A stretch of 64,000 nucleotides of DNA. Origin: Spiroplasma endosymbiont of Nebria brevicollis. Its GTDB lineage: Bacteria > Bacillota_I > Bacilli_A > Mycoplasmatales > VBWQ01. The stretch spans positions 1,240,001 through 1,304,000 of the forward strand of contig NZ_OZ034986.1 in the NCBI RefSeq assembly GCF_964030895.1, written 5' to 3'. The notes beneath the pieces are model-generated. The model saw only the letters and a list, made by a program, of their open reading frames with translations, did no database searches and had not been told where the DNA came from. The position numbers and the translations under genes were made by a program. Shown one piece after another: positions 20,871 to 32,417 of this stretch; position 1 is the first letter of the stretch, and every line of letters begins with the position of its first letter.

Positions 20871-22340
20871 TTAATCACCACCAAAATTATTTTTATTAAT
20901 TAATAATTTATTATTAATACCATTAATTAATCATTTCATTTCATGCATTAATGCATACATATCACTATCTCAAGTATCATCATGTAAATCTAACATTTTC
21001 GGACTATTATTAGTATCTAATTTCTTTTTATCTAATCATTGCATTAAACTATATTGTCTTTTAGTTTCTGGACATCTTTCTCAATTAAAACTAATAATAT
21101 TTTTAAGCATACAAATTGTTGTAAAATCAATTCTATCATTTAAATATAAAATTGATTTATCTACTGCTATAAATTTTAATCATGTTATATTACGTTTTTT
21201 AACTCAACTTTTTAAAACATCAATAAATACTAACCCACCATTACCATAATCAACATAACAAGTAAAACCAAATAACATTGCTATATAACGTTTACTTTCA
21301 TTAATATAATAATTAATAATATCATTTGCTAAAGTATCAGTATCTTTATATTGCATAGTAACATTACTATGATAAAATTCACTTTCTTTATGTGCTCTTC
21401 TACCATTATCATTTTCACCAATAAATCATAATGAAGCAGATGTAGGATGACCACTTGGACTTGTTGCCATACCTATATCTAAACCACCAGTTAATCTTTG
21501 TACTTGAAAATCTAATTTAGTATTAACTTTATCTAAATATCTAGCAAAAATAGCACCTTGTAAAATACTTGGTACACCATAATATCAACTTTGTGCTTTA
21601 ATTGGATCTAATACTTTTAATTCTTCTAAATCATTAATCATATCTAATGTAAGATTATGAGCATTTACTTTTCAATTACTATAATGAAATAATTTAAAAA
21701 TATTATTATCAAATATTGATTTAATTTGTTCATTTTTTTCTTTCATTATTTCTAAATTAAAAGGTACAATTTTATTCATATATTCAATATAATATTGATA
21801 AATATTATCTGGATTACAACTTTTTATTTTTATTCTTTTTTTAGCATTACCTAATGCAAATGTTATTGCTTGAAATTCTTGTTGACTAAATTCATTTGCT
21901 TCTTCACATCATTCAATTGCTAAATCAAAACCTTTTATTTCACTACGAGAAAGACCTTTTAAAGGTATTCTATCATTTGAATTACTATATACACCCATTA
22001 CCCTAATAAATGATTTAAAACCTTTAAAACGAAAGTCTGCTTGCTTATTAGGGTATTTTAAAGTAAAGTCTTTATAATCATTCAATCCAATTATTATTAA
22101 AGCATTATATATTTCTTTTACTAAATCATTAATATCTTTATTTAATTTTCTAAATGCATAAATAGCAATTGATTTTTGTACTTTAATTGATATAACTATT
22201 AATATTGCTAATTCTTCTGCTATACTATATGTTTTACTAGAATATCTACTACCACTAAGATTATATTCACTATGAGTAAAATCACTTTTATTTAATAATC
22301 AATAACTAATTTCATTTAAATAAGTAAATTCTTTATTCAT
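20871..22340 (-). CDS. Terminase large subunit
   Basis: A 489-residue packaging motor. SGSRYSSKTYS near residue 29 fits the Walker A region of TerL proteins, FDLAIEWCEEANEFS near 140 gives the Walker B and catalytic Glu, and GGLDIGMATSPSG near 285 begins the RNase H-like nuclease domain. TGA-Trp codons occur throughout. It precedes the portal. Unusually, the small subunit is about 7 kb away at the start of the late region. Confidence 0.85.
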
Positions 22341-22344
22341 AATA

Positions 22345-24000
22345 TTATTCCTGTAATTCTTCTAGTAAATATAAACCAGATGAATTATATAAATCAATTA
22401 TAGTAACACAAACAATTTTTCTTTCTCGTGTACCAACTGGAATACTATTTAAATAAATTGCACCAGTAATTCCATAATTTCCTTTAACACTTCCAAAAAG
22501 ATGACATATTTTTGGAGTAAGTGGTACTTGGTCTGGTAATAATTGTGGTGTAAATATAATTTCTAATTTTGGAGCATAACTATAATAAGGTTCAAGATTA
22601 CTTACATTATTATAAGTTAATTTATATTTTTTATTAGGTTTTAATTCATATTCTATTTGTGTGTTATTTTTTATTAATTTTCCTACTTTTTTTCATTTTG
22701 GAATTCTCGGAGTAGGATTTGGATTATTTTTAAATTCAATATCTCAATAATTTTCTTCTATTTCATTAGTTTCTAAACTACTTGATTTAAGTTTTAAAGG
22801 TTTAGTTCTTTTATTTAATTCATTAATAGCACCAGTAATAGTTTTATCAGTAGTTTGTAAATTATCATCTTTAATATTTTGTTTTAAAACTATAATATTC
22901 ATATTATTAGTTACTTCAGTATGAAGTTGACTAATTTTTAATTCTACTGATTTTATATCATTATTATGATTTTCAATACTTTCTTTTTTATCTAATAAAT
23001 TATTAGTTTCTTCTTTTTTATAATAATCAGTTAAATCTGGCGGTTCACTACCACCAGTAGCACTAATAATATTATCTTTAATAGTTATATTAGTACCTGC
23101 AATTAATTTATCTTGTTTTAATAATAATTTATCATCTGCATATTTTTTTGGAATTAAAGTTCCATTTAAATAACTTGAGTAATCTTCTGTAAACGGATTA
23201 AAATTTTTATAAGCAACTCATTTATATATAAAATTAGGTACTAAAGTATGTTTTAAAATTTCAATAGCATTTTTTTTATCATCAAGGTCATCAAAATAAA
23301 TTACTTTATCACTAACATCACTATTAACTATATGAGTTTCTTTATCATATTTAATATTAATAGTTTTTTTTGGACTTTTAAATTCAGGTACTGTAGTACT
23401 TGTATTAATACCTCTAGTATCAATATTAACAACTGGTCTTAACATATTTTGTGTATTAGTAATAGTAATTTTAGTTCTAATATCTAATGATTTTATATTA
23501 GTATATGGTATATATGCATTTAATGGACTATCTTCTCCACAATTTGAAATAAATTTATTAAAATAATTATTTTTTTGTGGTTCTATTCCTTTTAAATTAA
23601 AACCTTTAATATTTGGATATTCTTTAATTTTTCTTAAATAATTAAATACTTCGGGTGGGATAAAATAAGGGTCATCTGGATTAGTTTCACTATAAGTTAA
23701 TCCACCTTGACTAATTGAACCTTGACCACGTAAATAATCTACATCTTTAGTTAATAAAAATCTAACATAATTAGTAGTTGCTGTTTGAACATTATTTGTA
23801 AAATCTGTTGGTGTTATTTCTGGTCATTTTTTACTAATAGTAAAACCACTTAAATAATCAATATTACTACTAGCTACAGATATTGCAAATCAAATTTCAT
23901 TATCTGGAGTAGTTACTTTATCAAAAAATAATTCATTAAAATATTTTGATAATTTAAATTCTTCAACTGTAATAAATAATATTGGGTCTTTAATTGCCAT
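22345..24000 (-). CDS. Phage fibre-like structural protein (551 aa)
   Basis: ATG 24,000 follows AAGGAG. The centre holds KLIAGTNITIKDNIISATG, a sequence style typical of repeats at the base of phage head or tail fibres, followed by a coiled-coil-like stretch (EETNNLLDKKESIENHNNDI) and a C-terminal beta-rich domain ending in a wall of Leu/Glu. This is consistent with a fibre or head-decoration spike that contacts the host. The host receptor is unknown. Confidence 0.6.
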
Positions 24001-24041
24001 AATTTACTCCTTAATGTAAAAATAAAGGGTATTTAAACCCT

Positions 24042-24383
24042 TTAAATTTTAATTTTAGTTACTTTTTTCTTATCTTTATTTGTTAATTCTTGACGTTTTG
24101 CTTTTTGAGCAATAATAAAATCTTCAAAATCTTTTTCATCAACATCAAAAGCATCTAATTTTTGTGCAATAGGAGTTTCTGTTAATTGTAATCTATCATT
24201 TAATTGTTTAATATTTAAAATAATATATTCAATTAATTTATTAATTTTAAGTTCTTTAGCAACTATATCTTGTTTATTTTTTTTAATTTTTTTTGAAATA
24301 ATAGATAATACAAAAGTAATAATAACACCACTAGTAACTGCTCCTCCTATAATTCCACTTAATAAATATACTGTTAAATTCAT
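24042..24383 (-). CDS. Membrane-anchored phage protein (113 aa)
   Basis: An N-terminal hydrophobic helix (residues 4-30) followed by a long charged, helical domain. It starts 6 bases after the stop of the preceding membrane gene. Such proteins in late operons can be virion membrane-penetration or assembly factors, but the role here is unknown. Confidence 0.6.
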   Translation of the reverse strand: MNLTVYLLSGIIGGAVTSGVIITFVLSIISKKIKKNKQDIVAKELKINKLIEYIILNIKQLNDRLQLTETPIAQKLDAFDVDEKDFEDFIIAQKAKRQELTNKDKKKVTKIKI

Positions 24384-24389
24384 TTTTTA

Positions 24390-24905
24390 TTACACCTTTT
24401 CTATTTGAATTTTATTTGAATGATTTTTACATAAAATACATTCTTTTTTATGTTTTTTAATTTGTTGATATTGATAAATTAAATAAGGACTTGTAATAAT
24501 AATTGGAATTATTATTAATCCAAATTTAAGTAATTTTCCATAATTACCTAATTTAGTTGCTAGATTTAATCCTATATGACTAAACATTGGAAATAAAGTT
24601 AAAACCAAATGGTCAGGTCAAGTAAAATTATATTGAGTTGTATAACTTCCAATTCCCATTTCTATTGGTATTTTAGGTAGTAATCATGGTGTTATTGTAA
24701 AAAATAATGTTATTAATATACCAATAATATGACTAGTTATTTTTAAAATATTAGATATTAATATTTTGATTTTATCTATATGAGTACTATTTTTATTAAA
24801 TCAAATTTTATTTAATTTTTTATATTCTTTATTATCTTTTGATATTGGATTAATAGTATTTCATATACCAATTGGTTTAATAGGTTTTGTTAAATCTATA
24901 TCCAT
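24390..24905 (-). CDS. Multi-pass phage membrane protein (171 aa)
   Basis: About three hydrophobic segments (residues near 50-75, 95-115 and 125-145), two TGA-Trp codons in the first third, and a basic, Cys-containing C-terminus (CILCKNH). Its presence in the late structural operon suggests a virion or assembly membrane protein. Family not recognised. Confidence 0.6.
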
Positions 24906-24913
24906 ATAATCAC

Positions 24914-25831
24914 CTACTTTCATGTTTTATATTTACTTTTATTTTTATAAATAGAAATACCTATATTTTTAGTAGTACTACTTGTTTTATGAAAATTTAA
25001 ATATTCTTTTCTTTCTACTCTTCATGCTCTACTACCTAATTCAGTTTTTGGTAAAGTTTTAAATTCTTTAAGTTTAAAAAATCCACGTTCTAATCTATTA
25101 ATAAATGCAGTTGTTTTTAATACATTAATATTAGTTGATTTAAGCACATTATAGCGTTGTTTACCTTTACTAATACCTTTCTCTTCTTTAAGTTGTTTCT
25201 TAACATATTTACGTATTTGTGAAGGTAAAAAACCCCTTAAAAAATATCTTCAAAATATTGTTCCAGCACCACTACCATTTTTACCTTTTTGAACTTTCAT
25301 TAATTCTCAAGTCTCTTCATTTACATTAGGATAAGTATATGGACCATATCAACGTTTATTTTTATATGTATCAGATTGTATTAAAACTTGTAATAATCCT
25401 AATTTAAGTGATTTATTAGATTTATAAAATAAACCTTTTTTTAATCATGAACTAGATAATATTACTCAACCTTTATCATCTTTATTATCAGTTTCTTTTA
25501 CATCTTTATTATTTAAATCTTTAGTATCTTTAGTTTTATTATCTTTAAATAAATTATTAACTTTTTTAATTGGATTAACAAATAATTTATCTAATTCAGT
25601 TTTTAAAATAGTTAATTCATTAGGTTTTAAAATAGATAATAATTTTTTAGCAATATTAGGATTAAAAACTGAATAAGGTTGATTTAATTCTTCAATAGAA
25701 ACATTTTCACTATCTAACACTGATTTTAATCCATTATCTTTACTATAATTTTTTAATAAACTAACAATTAATACTCGAATATCATCACTAGCTAATGCAG
25801 AATATATTAATCTAATAATTAAAGGTAACAT
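24914..25831 (-). CDS. Late phage protein (305 aa)
   Basis: An N-terminal hydrophobic part (residues 1-20), then a Lys/Asp-rich low-complexity linker (around residues 95-120), and a basic C-terminal half with KNKRWYGPYTYP. The Tyr/Trp/Arg-rich C-terminus could bind DNA or the capsid interior. The start ATG overlaps the previous stop as TAATG, indicating coupled translation. No family was recognised. Confidence 0.6.
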
Positions 25832-26673
25832 TATAAAGTAAATAAACTATTACTACGTTGAATATTAGGGTCATAATCATTAATAGTATCTCTTGTTTCA
25901 TAGTTATCTCAATCAAAATTATTATCATCTGATATTATTGGTTGAGTTTCATTATCAATAAATGAAGTTTCTTGCATTTCTCTATCATGATTTGTTTTCA
26001 TTGGTAATAAATTATGTATAATTTCACTAGCACCCGCTATTATTGTAGGAATAGCATAAGCATTATTAAAATCATTATTAATACCCATTGCTACACCACT
26101 ACTAATTAAACACCCACCAGTACCCATATTTGCTATTTTTCTTATTGGTTCAAATCTATTAGGTATTAATTCAGTAATTCCACTAATAAGATTTGAAATA
26201 CCATAAGCATTTAATGAAATATAAGTATCTCAATCCATTAAATTATTAGAATTATTATTAAATAAATTATCTGGAAATGGATTAACAGTTGTTGATGTTG
26301 TACTTGTAGTAGTTATAGGAGATATAGTACTTGTTATTGGATTAATTGTTGTACTAGGTTCTATTGGTGTAATAACAGTATTTAAAAACTTACTATAATT
26401 TGCTAAACTAATTGTTCCTAAACCTAATAATATTTTTTTACTACTATTAATAAATTTAGTTTTAGAAGAAGGTCTTTGATTTAAATTTCATATATCTAAA
26501 CCTAATTTTTTACCAAATAATAAAGAATTAATTGAGCCTAATATTGGATTACCTATTAATTGTCCATAATAAGCACTGGTTCCAATCATTGCTAAAATTG
26601 GACTTATACCTGTTCTTATTAATTTTATTAAAGTATAGTTACTCAATGGTATAGTTTCAGCATGTTGTGGCAT
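25831..26673 (-). CDS. Late phage protein with Ser/Thr-rich linker (280 aa)
   Basis: Hydrophobic, glycine-containing segments at residues about 15-50 and 180-210 flank a Thr/Ser/Pro-rich linker (around residues 90-130). ATG 26,673 follows AAAAGGAG. It overlaps the preceding gene by 35 bases once that gene's TGA is read as Trp. Probably a minor capsid or membrane-associated virion protein; not recognised. Confidence 0.6.
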
Positions 26674-26929
26674 GTTTATTTTCTCCTTTTAATAATTTAG
26701 TAGATTTTTTAATTTGAATTAATACTTTACCTTTTAAATTAACATTATCTCCAACACATACAGCAAAATTATCATGTACATTACTTACTCTTATATAATT
26801 TGGATTTAATGTTGGAAATTCATAAAGTAATATTGCTAATATATCTTGCGAACTATTTAAATCTTCTGGTTTTGGGGAATTTATAATAATATGTGATTTA
26901 TCATTAAAATATTTATATATAAATTCCAT
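26639..26929 (-). CDS. Small late protein after capsid (96 aa)
   Basis: Directly follows the capsid gene (3-base gap). Read in code 4 it passes a TGA after HATTC and ends at 26,639. Size and position fit a head-completion or decoration protein. An identical N-terminal part is found in element A, where it is cut at 11,019. Confidence 0.65.
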
Positions 26930-26932
26930 AAT

Positions 26933-28252
26933 TTAAGCCTTAGTAAATGTTAATTTAACTGTTCCATAATATTCTTTATTATCACCAGTCATAGTTGCAC
27001 TTGTATTAGTAATATTAGTATATGTTGCTTTTTTAGGTTCAAATCCAACATTACCTATTTTTACTATTGCTATATCTAATTCATCACTAGTAGGATTATC
27101 ACTAGCAATAGTAATTTTTCCTAAATCTTTATAATAAATTATATTTTGTAAATCTAAAATATTCATATTATCATAATCTGTTGATTGATAAGTAGCATTA
27201 ACATTAGTTGGGTCTGTTTTATAATTTTTTGCTCTTGCTGTTTTAATTTCATCAATTGTTGGCATTTTTTCTTGAATAATATACATTAAATCTGGTCTAA
27301 TTGCACTTGGTAATGCATATAATGCTTTCCCAATAATACGAATATTATCTGTTGCATTATCTAATTTATTTCTTACTTTTGTAAATGAAATAGGCATACC
27401 TCACATATATCTGTTATAAACTACACCAAATAAATTTAATAAATTATAATCTTTTTCTAAATGCATACCAGAAACTGTATCATGAATAAAATCTTGTTCT
27501 AAATAAAAACTTTCATAAAATTCCATACCCATAATTTGATTTGTATATCTTTTACCAGTTGCTAAAGTATTTGCAGCAATTTGACCATAATTTAATAATG
27601 TAAATGCTTTTGCCAAATTAAAACTACTATCAATACCACAAGCACCAGTTAAATCTGCTTTATTAATACCAACCGTAATATCATCTACTTTTTTAATTAA
27701 TTTATTATTTCTTTCTCCAATTATATAATAAGCATTTAATGCTTGTTCTTTAGTCATATTATTTAAATTTAAAGGTAATACTAATGATTTAGCAATTGCA
27801 TAATCTTTGGTACCTTGTAAAAATATTAATTCAAAATTTTCTCTTAAATTTCTCATAAATGAACTTGTTCAATTTGAAACAATTTGAGTTGCTACATTTG
27901 CTGGTGAAGTCATAAATCTTTCAATATCAAATTCTGGAATATTAAAATCAATTGTTAATTCTTTATCAATAATTAATGTTGTTGTTTTAACTGTTCCTTT
28001 TTGTCTTTTAGTACCAGTAAATTCATCTCATGTTGAACCTCATAATACACGAACTGTTGCTCTATATATTGCCATTGCGACACCACTAATATTTGCTATT
28101 TGGTCAGCAGTAACAGTATTTCTCATAAATAAAGTACTTATTTCAGCAGTTAATTCACCACGAACTTGTGCTTCAAGTACACTTAAAACAGCATTTTCAG
28201 TAGGTGTATTACCACCAATAATAAATGCTTTAGGTATTTGTGGAATTGCCAT
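26933..28252 (-). CDS. Putative major capsid protein (element B)
   Basis: A 439-residue protein, preceded by a scaffold-like gene and an AGAGGA site. Several TGA-Trp codons lie inside. Gene order (scaffold, capsid, small head gene) and its near-identity in both elements support a main virion protein. I cannot confirm an HK97-type fold by eye. Confidence 0.7.
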
Positions 28253-28264
28253 TTTATCCTCTTT

Positions 28265-28789
28265 CTATTTAATAGATTTAAGTGCATTTCCTCTTGCTAA
28301 ATTTACAAGTTTTTCTAATTCGTTAGGGTCAGTAATACCTGTAGTTTTTGCTTTTTCATTTAATTTTCTTTCTAATTCTTCTGGATTAATACTATTTGTA
28401 TGTAAATCTAAAAGAGTTTTAGGATTAAAATCATTTGTATTAGGTTTATTTTCTTGTTTAAAAGATTCTGATATTTTATCAATAAGAAATTCTTTATAAT
28501 CTTCATTTATTTTATTAAATGCTTCTTGTTTAGATAAAGATTTATAATTATCAGTACTCATTAAATTTTTAATTAAATTTACTTTTTTAGTATCTTTAAT
28601 ATTAGAAAATAATTGTTGCTCTTCATAACTATTAATTTTAGTTTCATATTCTTTTAATTTAGTTTGTTGTTCTTGTAGTTTTGGATTTAAGATTTTATTT
28701 TCCATAAATTCTTCATGTTCTTTAACTAATCTTTGTAAATTTTCTGGTTTAGAATAATCTACTTTATCATCTCATTTAAAATTTTCCAT
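28265..28789 (-). CDS. Putative capsid scaffold protein (174 aa)
   Basis: Strongly helical and charged, with a coiled-coil-like middle (QEQQTKLKEYETKINSYEEQ) and a Lys-rich C-terminus, immediately before the capsid gene. This matches phage scaffolding proteins, which guide head assembly and are later lost. AGGAG lies 7 bases before ATG 28,789. A promoter-like TATAAT is at 28,854-28,859. Confidence 0.7.
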
Positions 28790-28853
28790 TTTAAACTCCT
28801 TATTAATAATAATTCCTATTATTAGGCAAATAGTCACGCCATGTTTCATAATA

Positions 28854-28882
28854 ATTATATCATTTTTACCCTTTAAAATAAA
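28854..28882 (-). promoter_or_regulatory. Probable promoter of the head-gene operon
   Basis: TATAAT on the minus strand at 28,854-28,859 with only a weak -35 (TTTATT-like) 17 bases upstream. It follows the terS terminator and leads a 65-base leader to the scaffold gene. Confidence 0.45.
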
Positions 28883-28885
28883 GAA

Positions 28886-28910
28886 AAAATCTATATTAAA
28901 TATAGATTTT
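28886..28910 (-). terminator. Terminator after terS
   Basis: Stem AAAATCTATA / TATAGATTTT with a 5-base loop, directly after the terS stop codon, followed by a T-rich run on the minus strand. Confidence 0.65.
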
Positions 28911-29294
28911 CTAATTATTATTTTCAATTTTTCTTGGTTCAGTAATATTAATAATTATATTACTATTATTTGTTTCTACATCTTGATTATCTATTAAATC
29001 ATCAAACATATCTCTATGATTTGTTCTTAAATATAATCATTCATATTGTGCAACTTTAGTTACATTTTTTAATCGTGCAATGCCTATTTTAAGGCATGCT
29101 TTATCATATTCGTTAATAAAATCTTTTTGTCATTTTGTCGGTCTTCTTCGGCAATCAAATATGTATTTATTATCAACCTTTAAAATATAATTTAATTCTT
29201 GTTTAGTACATTTTTTAAGATTATCTTTATTTGTTCTTAAATATTCTTGTATTTTTTCTTTATAATTACCTAATTCTTTTCTTTGTTTTGGCAT
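28911..29294 (-). CDS. Putative terminase small subunit (127 aa)
   Basis: A small basic protein with KCTKQELNYILKVDNKYIF and a QYEWLYLRTNHRDMF motif resembling the helical DNA-binding and oligomerisation parts of small terminases. It is the first late gene, next to the transposase, read away from it. AAGGTGA precedes ATG 29,294. It is deleted from element A. It is separated from the large subunit gene by head genes, so the call is based on features plus the presence of TerL. Confidence 0.55.
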
Positions 29295-29389
29295 ATTATT
29301 CACCTTTTATCCTTATGTATATTATAACATTTACTATTATTCTTATATATAATCATTTTAGATTAATAATTAAGAAAGGAATTAATATT

Positions 29390-30493
29390 ATGACTTTAAT
29401 TAATAATGAATATGATTATAATTATTTTAAAACTTATGATAAAAATAAATATAAATATATACAAAGAAGACAAAAATTAATTATTAATCCTTTTGGAAAA
29501 TCTTATCTTCCATTAAGAATATATAAAAATTTAGAAACTAATGAAAATATATGTCCAGTAAAAAATTTTATTAAAATTCTAAAATATAAAAATTGTACTA
29601 ATCGTTTATTAAATTTTATATTAAAACAAATACATAAAGGTAAAAGACAATGTGATATTAAAGATATGTTACCCGATTGTCCTATTTCAAATCAAACTAT
29701 TAGTAATATAATAAAAAATAGTAAATTTACTATTCAACCTTTAAAAGAAAAAATTAAAGTATTAGATAATCAAAAACTTCATATTGATATTGATGATTGT
29801 TATGAATTTTTAAGAAATGATTATGGAATAATAGAAAAACATTGTATTAAAATTTTTAATCTTTATACTCATAAAATTAATATTAGTAAAAATAGAAATA
29901 AATTATTAAATAAAACAACAGCATTTTTATTATATAAAAATGATGATAATATGTCACAAGATAAAGTATATAATTTTGTTTTTGAAACTATTAATAATAA
30001 TTATGATATTAAAATAAATAGTTTAAAAGATTTAGAATCTCAAAATCTTAATTTAATAATTGCAGGTGATGGTGCATTATCAATAAGAGCAATGGCTAAA
30101 TTATTAGGTGGTTATTATATATTAGATAAATTTCATGCTTTTAGTTATCTTTGAAAATCATTTGTTGGTAAAAGGGGAAAGAAAAAAGAATCTACTGATT
30201 GAACTAAGTATATAGATTCATCTGCTTCTTTTAAAAACGGTAATTATAATCAATTTATTAATATTTTAGAAAATAATGTTGATGAAAAAACATTTAATTA
30301 TTTTAAAAATAATACTCAAGGTATTATTAATCAAGGAGCAGATTGAAATATTGGTTGTTATGCTGAAAGTACTGTTTTTCATTTAGTAAAGTCATTAAAA
30401 GGAAATGGTGCAAAAGCATATAATTCTAAAACATTTATTAATATGTTAAATGCAAGAGTAGCATATCTTAATAAACAAAATATTAGTTTTTAG
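29390..30493 (+). CDS. DDE transposase, UPF0236/Mbov_0401-like
   Basis: A 367-residue protein. The acidic triad is visible as LHIDIDDCYEF (about residue 133), IIAGDGALSIRAMAK (about 230) and CYAESTVFHLVKSLKG (about 323), with the pattern seen in UPF0236/ISLre2-type transposases and the Mbov_0401 proteins of mycoplasma integrative elements. Several TGA codons are Trp, including one after FSYL. It stands at the right end of element B with an AGAAAGG site and is transcribed outward. I infer that it catalyses integration and excision of the whole phage genome. Confidence 0.75.
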
Positions 30494-30669
30494 TTAATAT
30501 AAAATTAAATAAATATTTACCTAAATAGTTAGGAATTTTTAGATTAAAATAGTAAAATTAAAGTGATATTATTGTTTACAAGAATGATAATATATGGTAT
30601 AATTACACTAACAATTAAAGATATATTTCTCTCATTGAAAGTATCTATACGTATATTTTATTCGCCCAA
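30494..30669 (+). promoter_or_regulatory. Outward promoter and terminal sequence of element B
   Basis: TTTACA (30,575-30,580), a 17-base spacer and TATAAT (30,598-30,603) point out of the element. The terminal sequence TCTATACGTAT...TTCGCCCAA follows and abuts the cut exonuclease gene of element A. On a circularised element this promoter would read into the early end. Confidence 0.6.
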
Positions 30670-30674
30670 TATTT

Positions 30675-31064
30675 ATAAATTAAATCTGGTGTTCCAGCAA
30701 TAATATCATAAGTAAATACTTGTTCACATATATATTTAGTATTTACTTTAAATTCTTGTAAATTATTTAATAAATTTTCACAATATTGTAAATAATTTTT
30801 ATTAAATAAATGTTGAATATTATTTAATAATTTATCTTTTATATTATTAATATTTATATTTTTAAAATATAATTCTGCTACTTTATGAACAGTTTCTCCT
30901 CTTAATCTAGCATTTTCTAATCTATCAAAAGGTATATTTTCATAAGGATTTTTATCTTCATATAAATAATATTGAATAATTTTAGAAACTGAAATTAATT
31001 CTTTATTTTTAATAAAATATTGATGTGTATCTTTTTTAAAAATTAAATTATTATTCAATTGCAT
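30675..31064 (-). pseudogene. PD-(D/E)XK exonuclease of element A, truncated
   Basis: The first 130 or so residues match the exonuclease at 13,280, with small differences near the N-terminus (element A has NKELISVSK). The gene stops after DLIYK where the element B end begins, adding YWANKIYV from that end before a stop. It has lost the DFK part of the active site and is surely inactive. Confidence 0.8.
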
Positions 31065-31209
31065 TTTTAATTAAATTCCTTACAAATTTATTAATTGTAA
31101 TATCTTTTTCTACACAAATTATTTTTAATTTATAATAATCAGTTTTATTAACTCAAATATGAATTTGTTTAATAATTAAATCTTCTTGATTTTTCTTATG
31201 TGCTGGCAT
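31051..31209 (-). CDS. Ribbon-helix-helix-like protein, element A version (52 aa)
   Basis: Homologous in position to the gene at 13,135. Its N-terminal half is different (KQIHIWVNKTDYYKLKII), but the C-terminal ITINKFVRNLIKNAI is shared. It overlaps the exonuclease by 14 bases. The differing DNA-contacting strand suggests a different operator specificity. Confidence 0.55.
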
Positions 31210-31211
31210 TA

Positions 31212-31397
31212 TTATTCAACTCCTTTAATATCTAATTCCATTACTAATATTTCATAATGTTCAATATAAGCATTTTCTAATATATGATGTTTATAATTTT
31301 TATGAAAATTAATAGCATTTTCAATTGTAGAAAATATTTTTTGTTTTCTTTTATTAGTATAATTTACTTTATATTTTAATAAATAATTATATTGCAT
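31212..31397 (-). CDS. Early protein, element A copy (61 aa)
   Basis: The same protein as the element B gene at 12,947, with no differences seen. Function unknown. Confidence 0.6.
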   Translation of the reverse strand: MQYNYLLKYKVNYTNKRKQKIFSTIENAINFHKNYKHHILENAYIEHYEILVMELDIKGVE

Positions 31398-31411
31398 ATT
31401 ATTTTTCTCCT

Positions 31412-31618
31412 TTAACCTTTAATAATTTTTTTATAATGAATAATTACTTGTTCTAATTTATTTATTTTTTCATATGAAAAATAATCTTTCATAATTTTTA
31501 AATCACCATCATTATCAATTTCAAATTCTAATTCTTCATATTTACTATTAAATTCTTCTTGTAATTCTTCAAATTTATCTATTAATTTTCTTGCATTTTG
31601 TAATTCTAATTGATTCAT
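31412..31618 (-). CDS. Coiled-coil early protein, element A copy (68 aa)
   Basis: Identical to the gene at 12,726. A charged, heptad-like protein of unknown function in the same early-operon position. Confidence 0.6.
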   Translation of the reverse strand: MNQLELQNARKLIDKFEELQEEFNSKYEELEFEIDNDGDLKIMKDYFSYEKINKLEQVIIHYKKIIKG

Positions 31619-31631
31619 TATCTTTTCTCCT

Positions 31632-31805
31632 TTAAAAATTTTCTAATTGTAATTCATTAATATAATAGTTATATAAACTATCATAGTTATCACTTGTTAA
31701 ATATATATCTTCTTCAATCATATTATTAATACATTTATTACAATAATAAGAATTATCTATTTCACTAATTCAAATATATTTTTTATTATGTAATTTACAT
31801 TTCAT
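31632..31805 (-). CDS. Small zinc-binding-like protein, element A copy (57 aa)
   Basis: Same as the gene at 12,533 except for two fewer Asn codons in an AAT run after the CNKC motif. Starts inside the preceding small gene. Confidence 0.55.
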
Positions 31806-31914
31806 TATTTTTACCTATTAATTTATAAAAACAGTTATTACATGTTCTATTAGCAAATGAAGATTTTTTATAACAAATATCACAGTTATGAGTAATAATA
31901 TTTCAATTAAGCAT
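31795..31914 (-). CDS. Very small zinc-finger-like protein, element A copy (39 aa)
   Basis: Counterpart of the gene at 12,424, with the same two CxxC pairs and overlap with the following gene. Confidence 0.55.
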
Positions 31915-31931
31915 TTATATTAATTCCTTTC

Positions 31932-32417
31932 TTAATATTTTAAATAAAATATTTTATTATTATGAGTTACTAAATCTTTTAATGATGTTACTATATAATT
32001 TATTACTAAATCATTATGATTATATGGATTATTTATTTTAAAACTTTTTCTATCTTTTTCTCAGGTAATATTATATTTAAAACATTCTTCATTTTTTATT
32101 TGTCCAATATAATAACCATTATATTTTTTATAAAATTCACAAGATATTAATTCATTTTCATTAGCAGTAACATTTGGAATATTTTTTATATATTTTAAAA
32201 TTTCACTACCTTTAATAGTAGAAATATCATTTATAATAGATTTTTTACCTAATTTATAATCTCAATCTTCAAAAATTTTTATTAATATTTTTTTATTTTT
32301 ATTATCAATATTAGTATATTGAATAGAAAATCATGTTTCATATTCACCAATTTCTAATAATATACCTTTATCTGTTTCTTTAATTTTACTTTTTAATTCT
32401 AAATTAATAGTTGTCAT
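31932..32417 (-). CDS. Early protein, element A version (161 aa)
   Basis: The first early gene of element A. The N-terminal half (KIKETDKGILLEIGEYE and following) differs from the element B protein at 11,918, while the part after EFYKKYNGYYIG is identical. It has its own start (ATG 32,417) behind AGAAAGG. Function unknown. Confidence 0.6.

Larger units (their letters stand above)
11020..30669. mobile_element. Element B: apparently complete 19.65-kb phage-transposon
   Basis: Early genes (11,515-15,532, plus) and late genes (29,294-16,363, minus) converge on a middle region holding a Panacea-domain gene. A DDE transposase lies at the right end (plus). It encodes small and large terminase, scaffold, capsid and portal, plus exonuclease, RecT and RuvC-like resolvase. 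I found no tyrosine or serine integrase, no DNA polymerase and no endolysin; the last is consistent with a host without a wall. The ends carry related inverted sequences. Its early genes are even richer in A and T than the surrounding housekeeping genes, with few codons ending in G or C. Confidence 0.7.
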
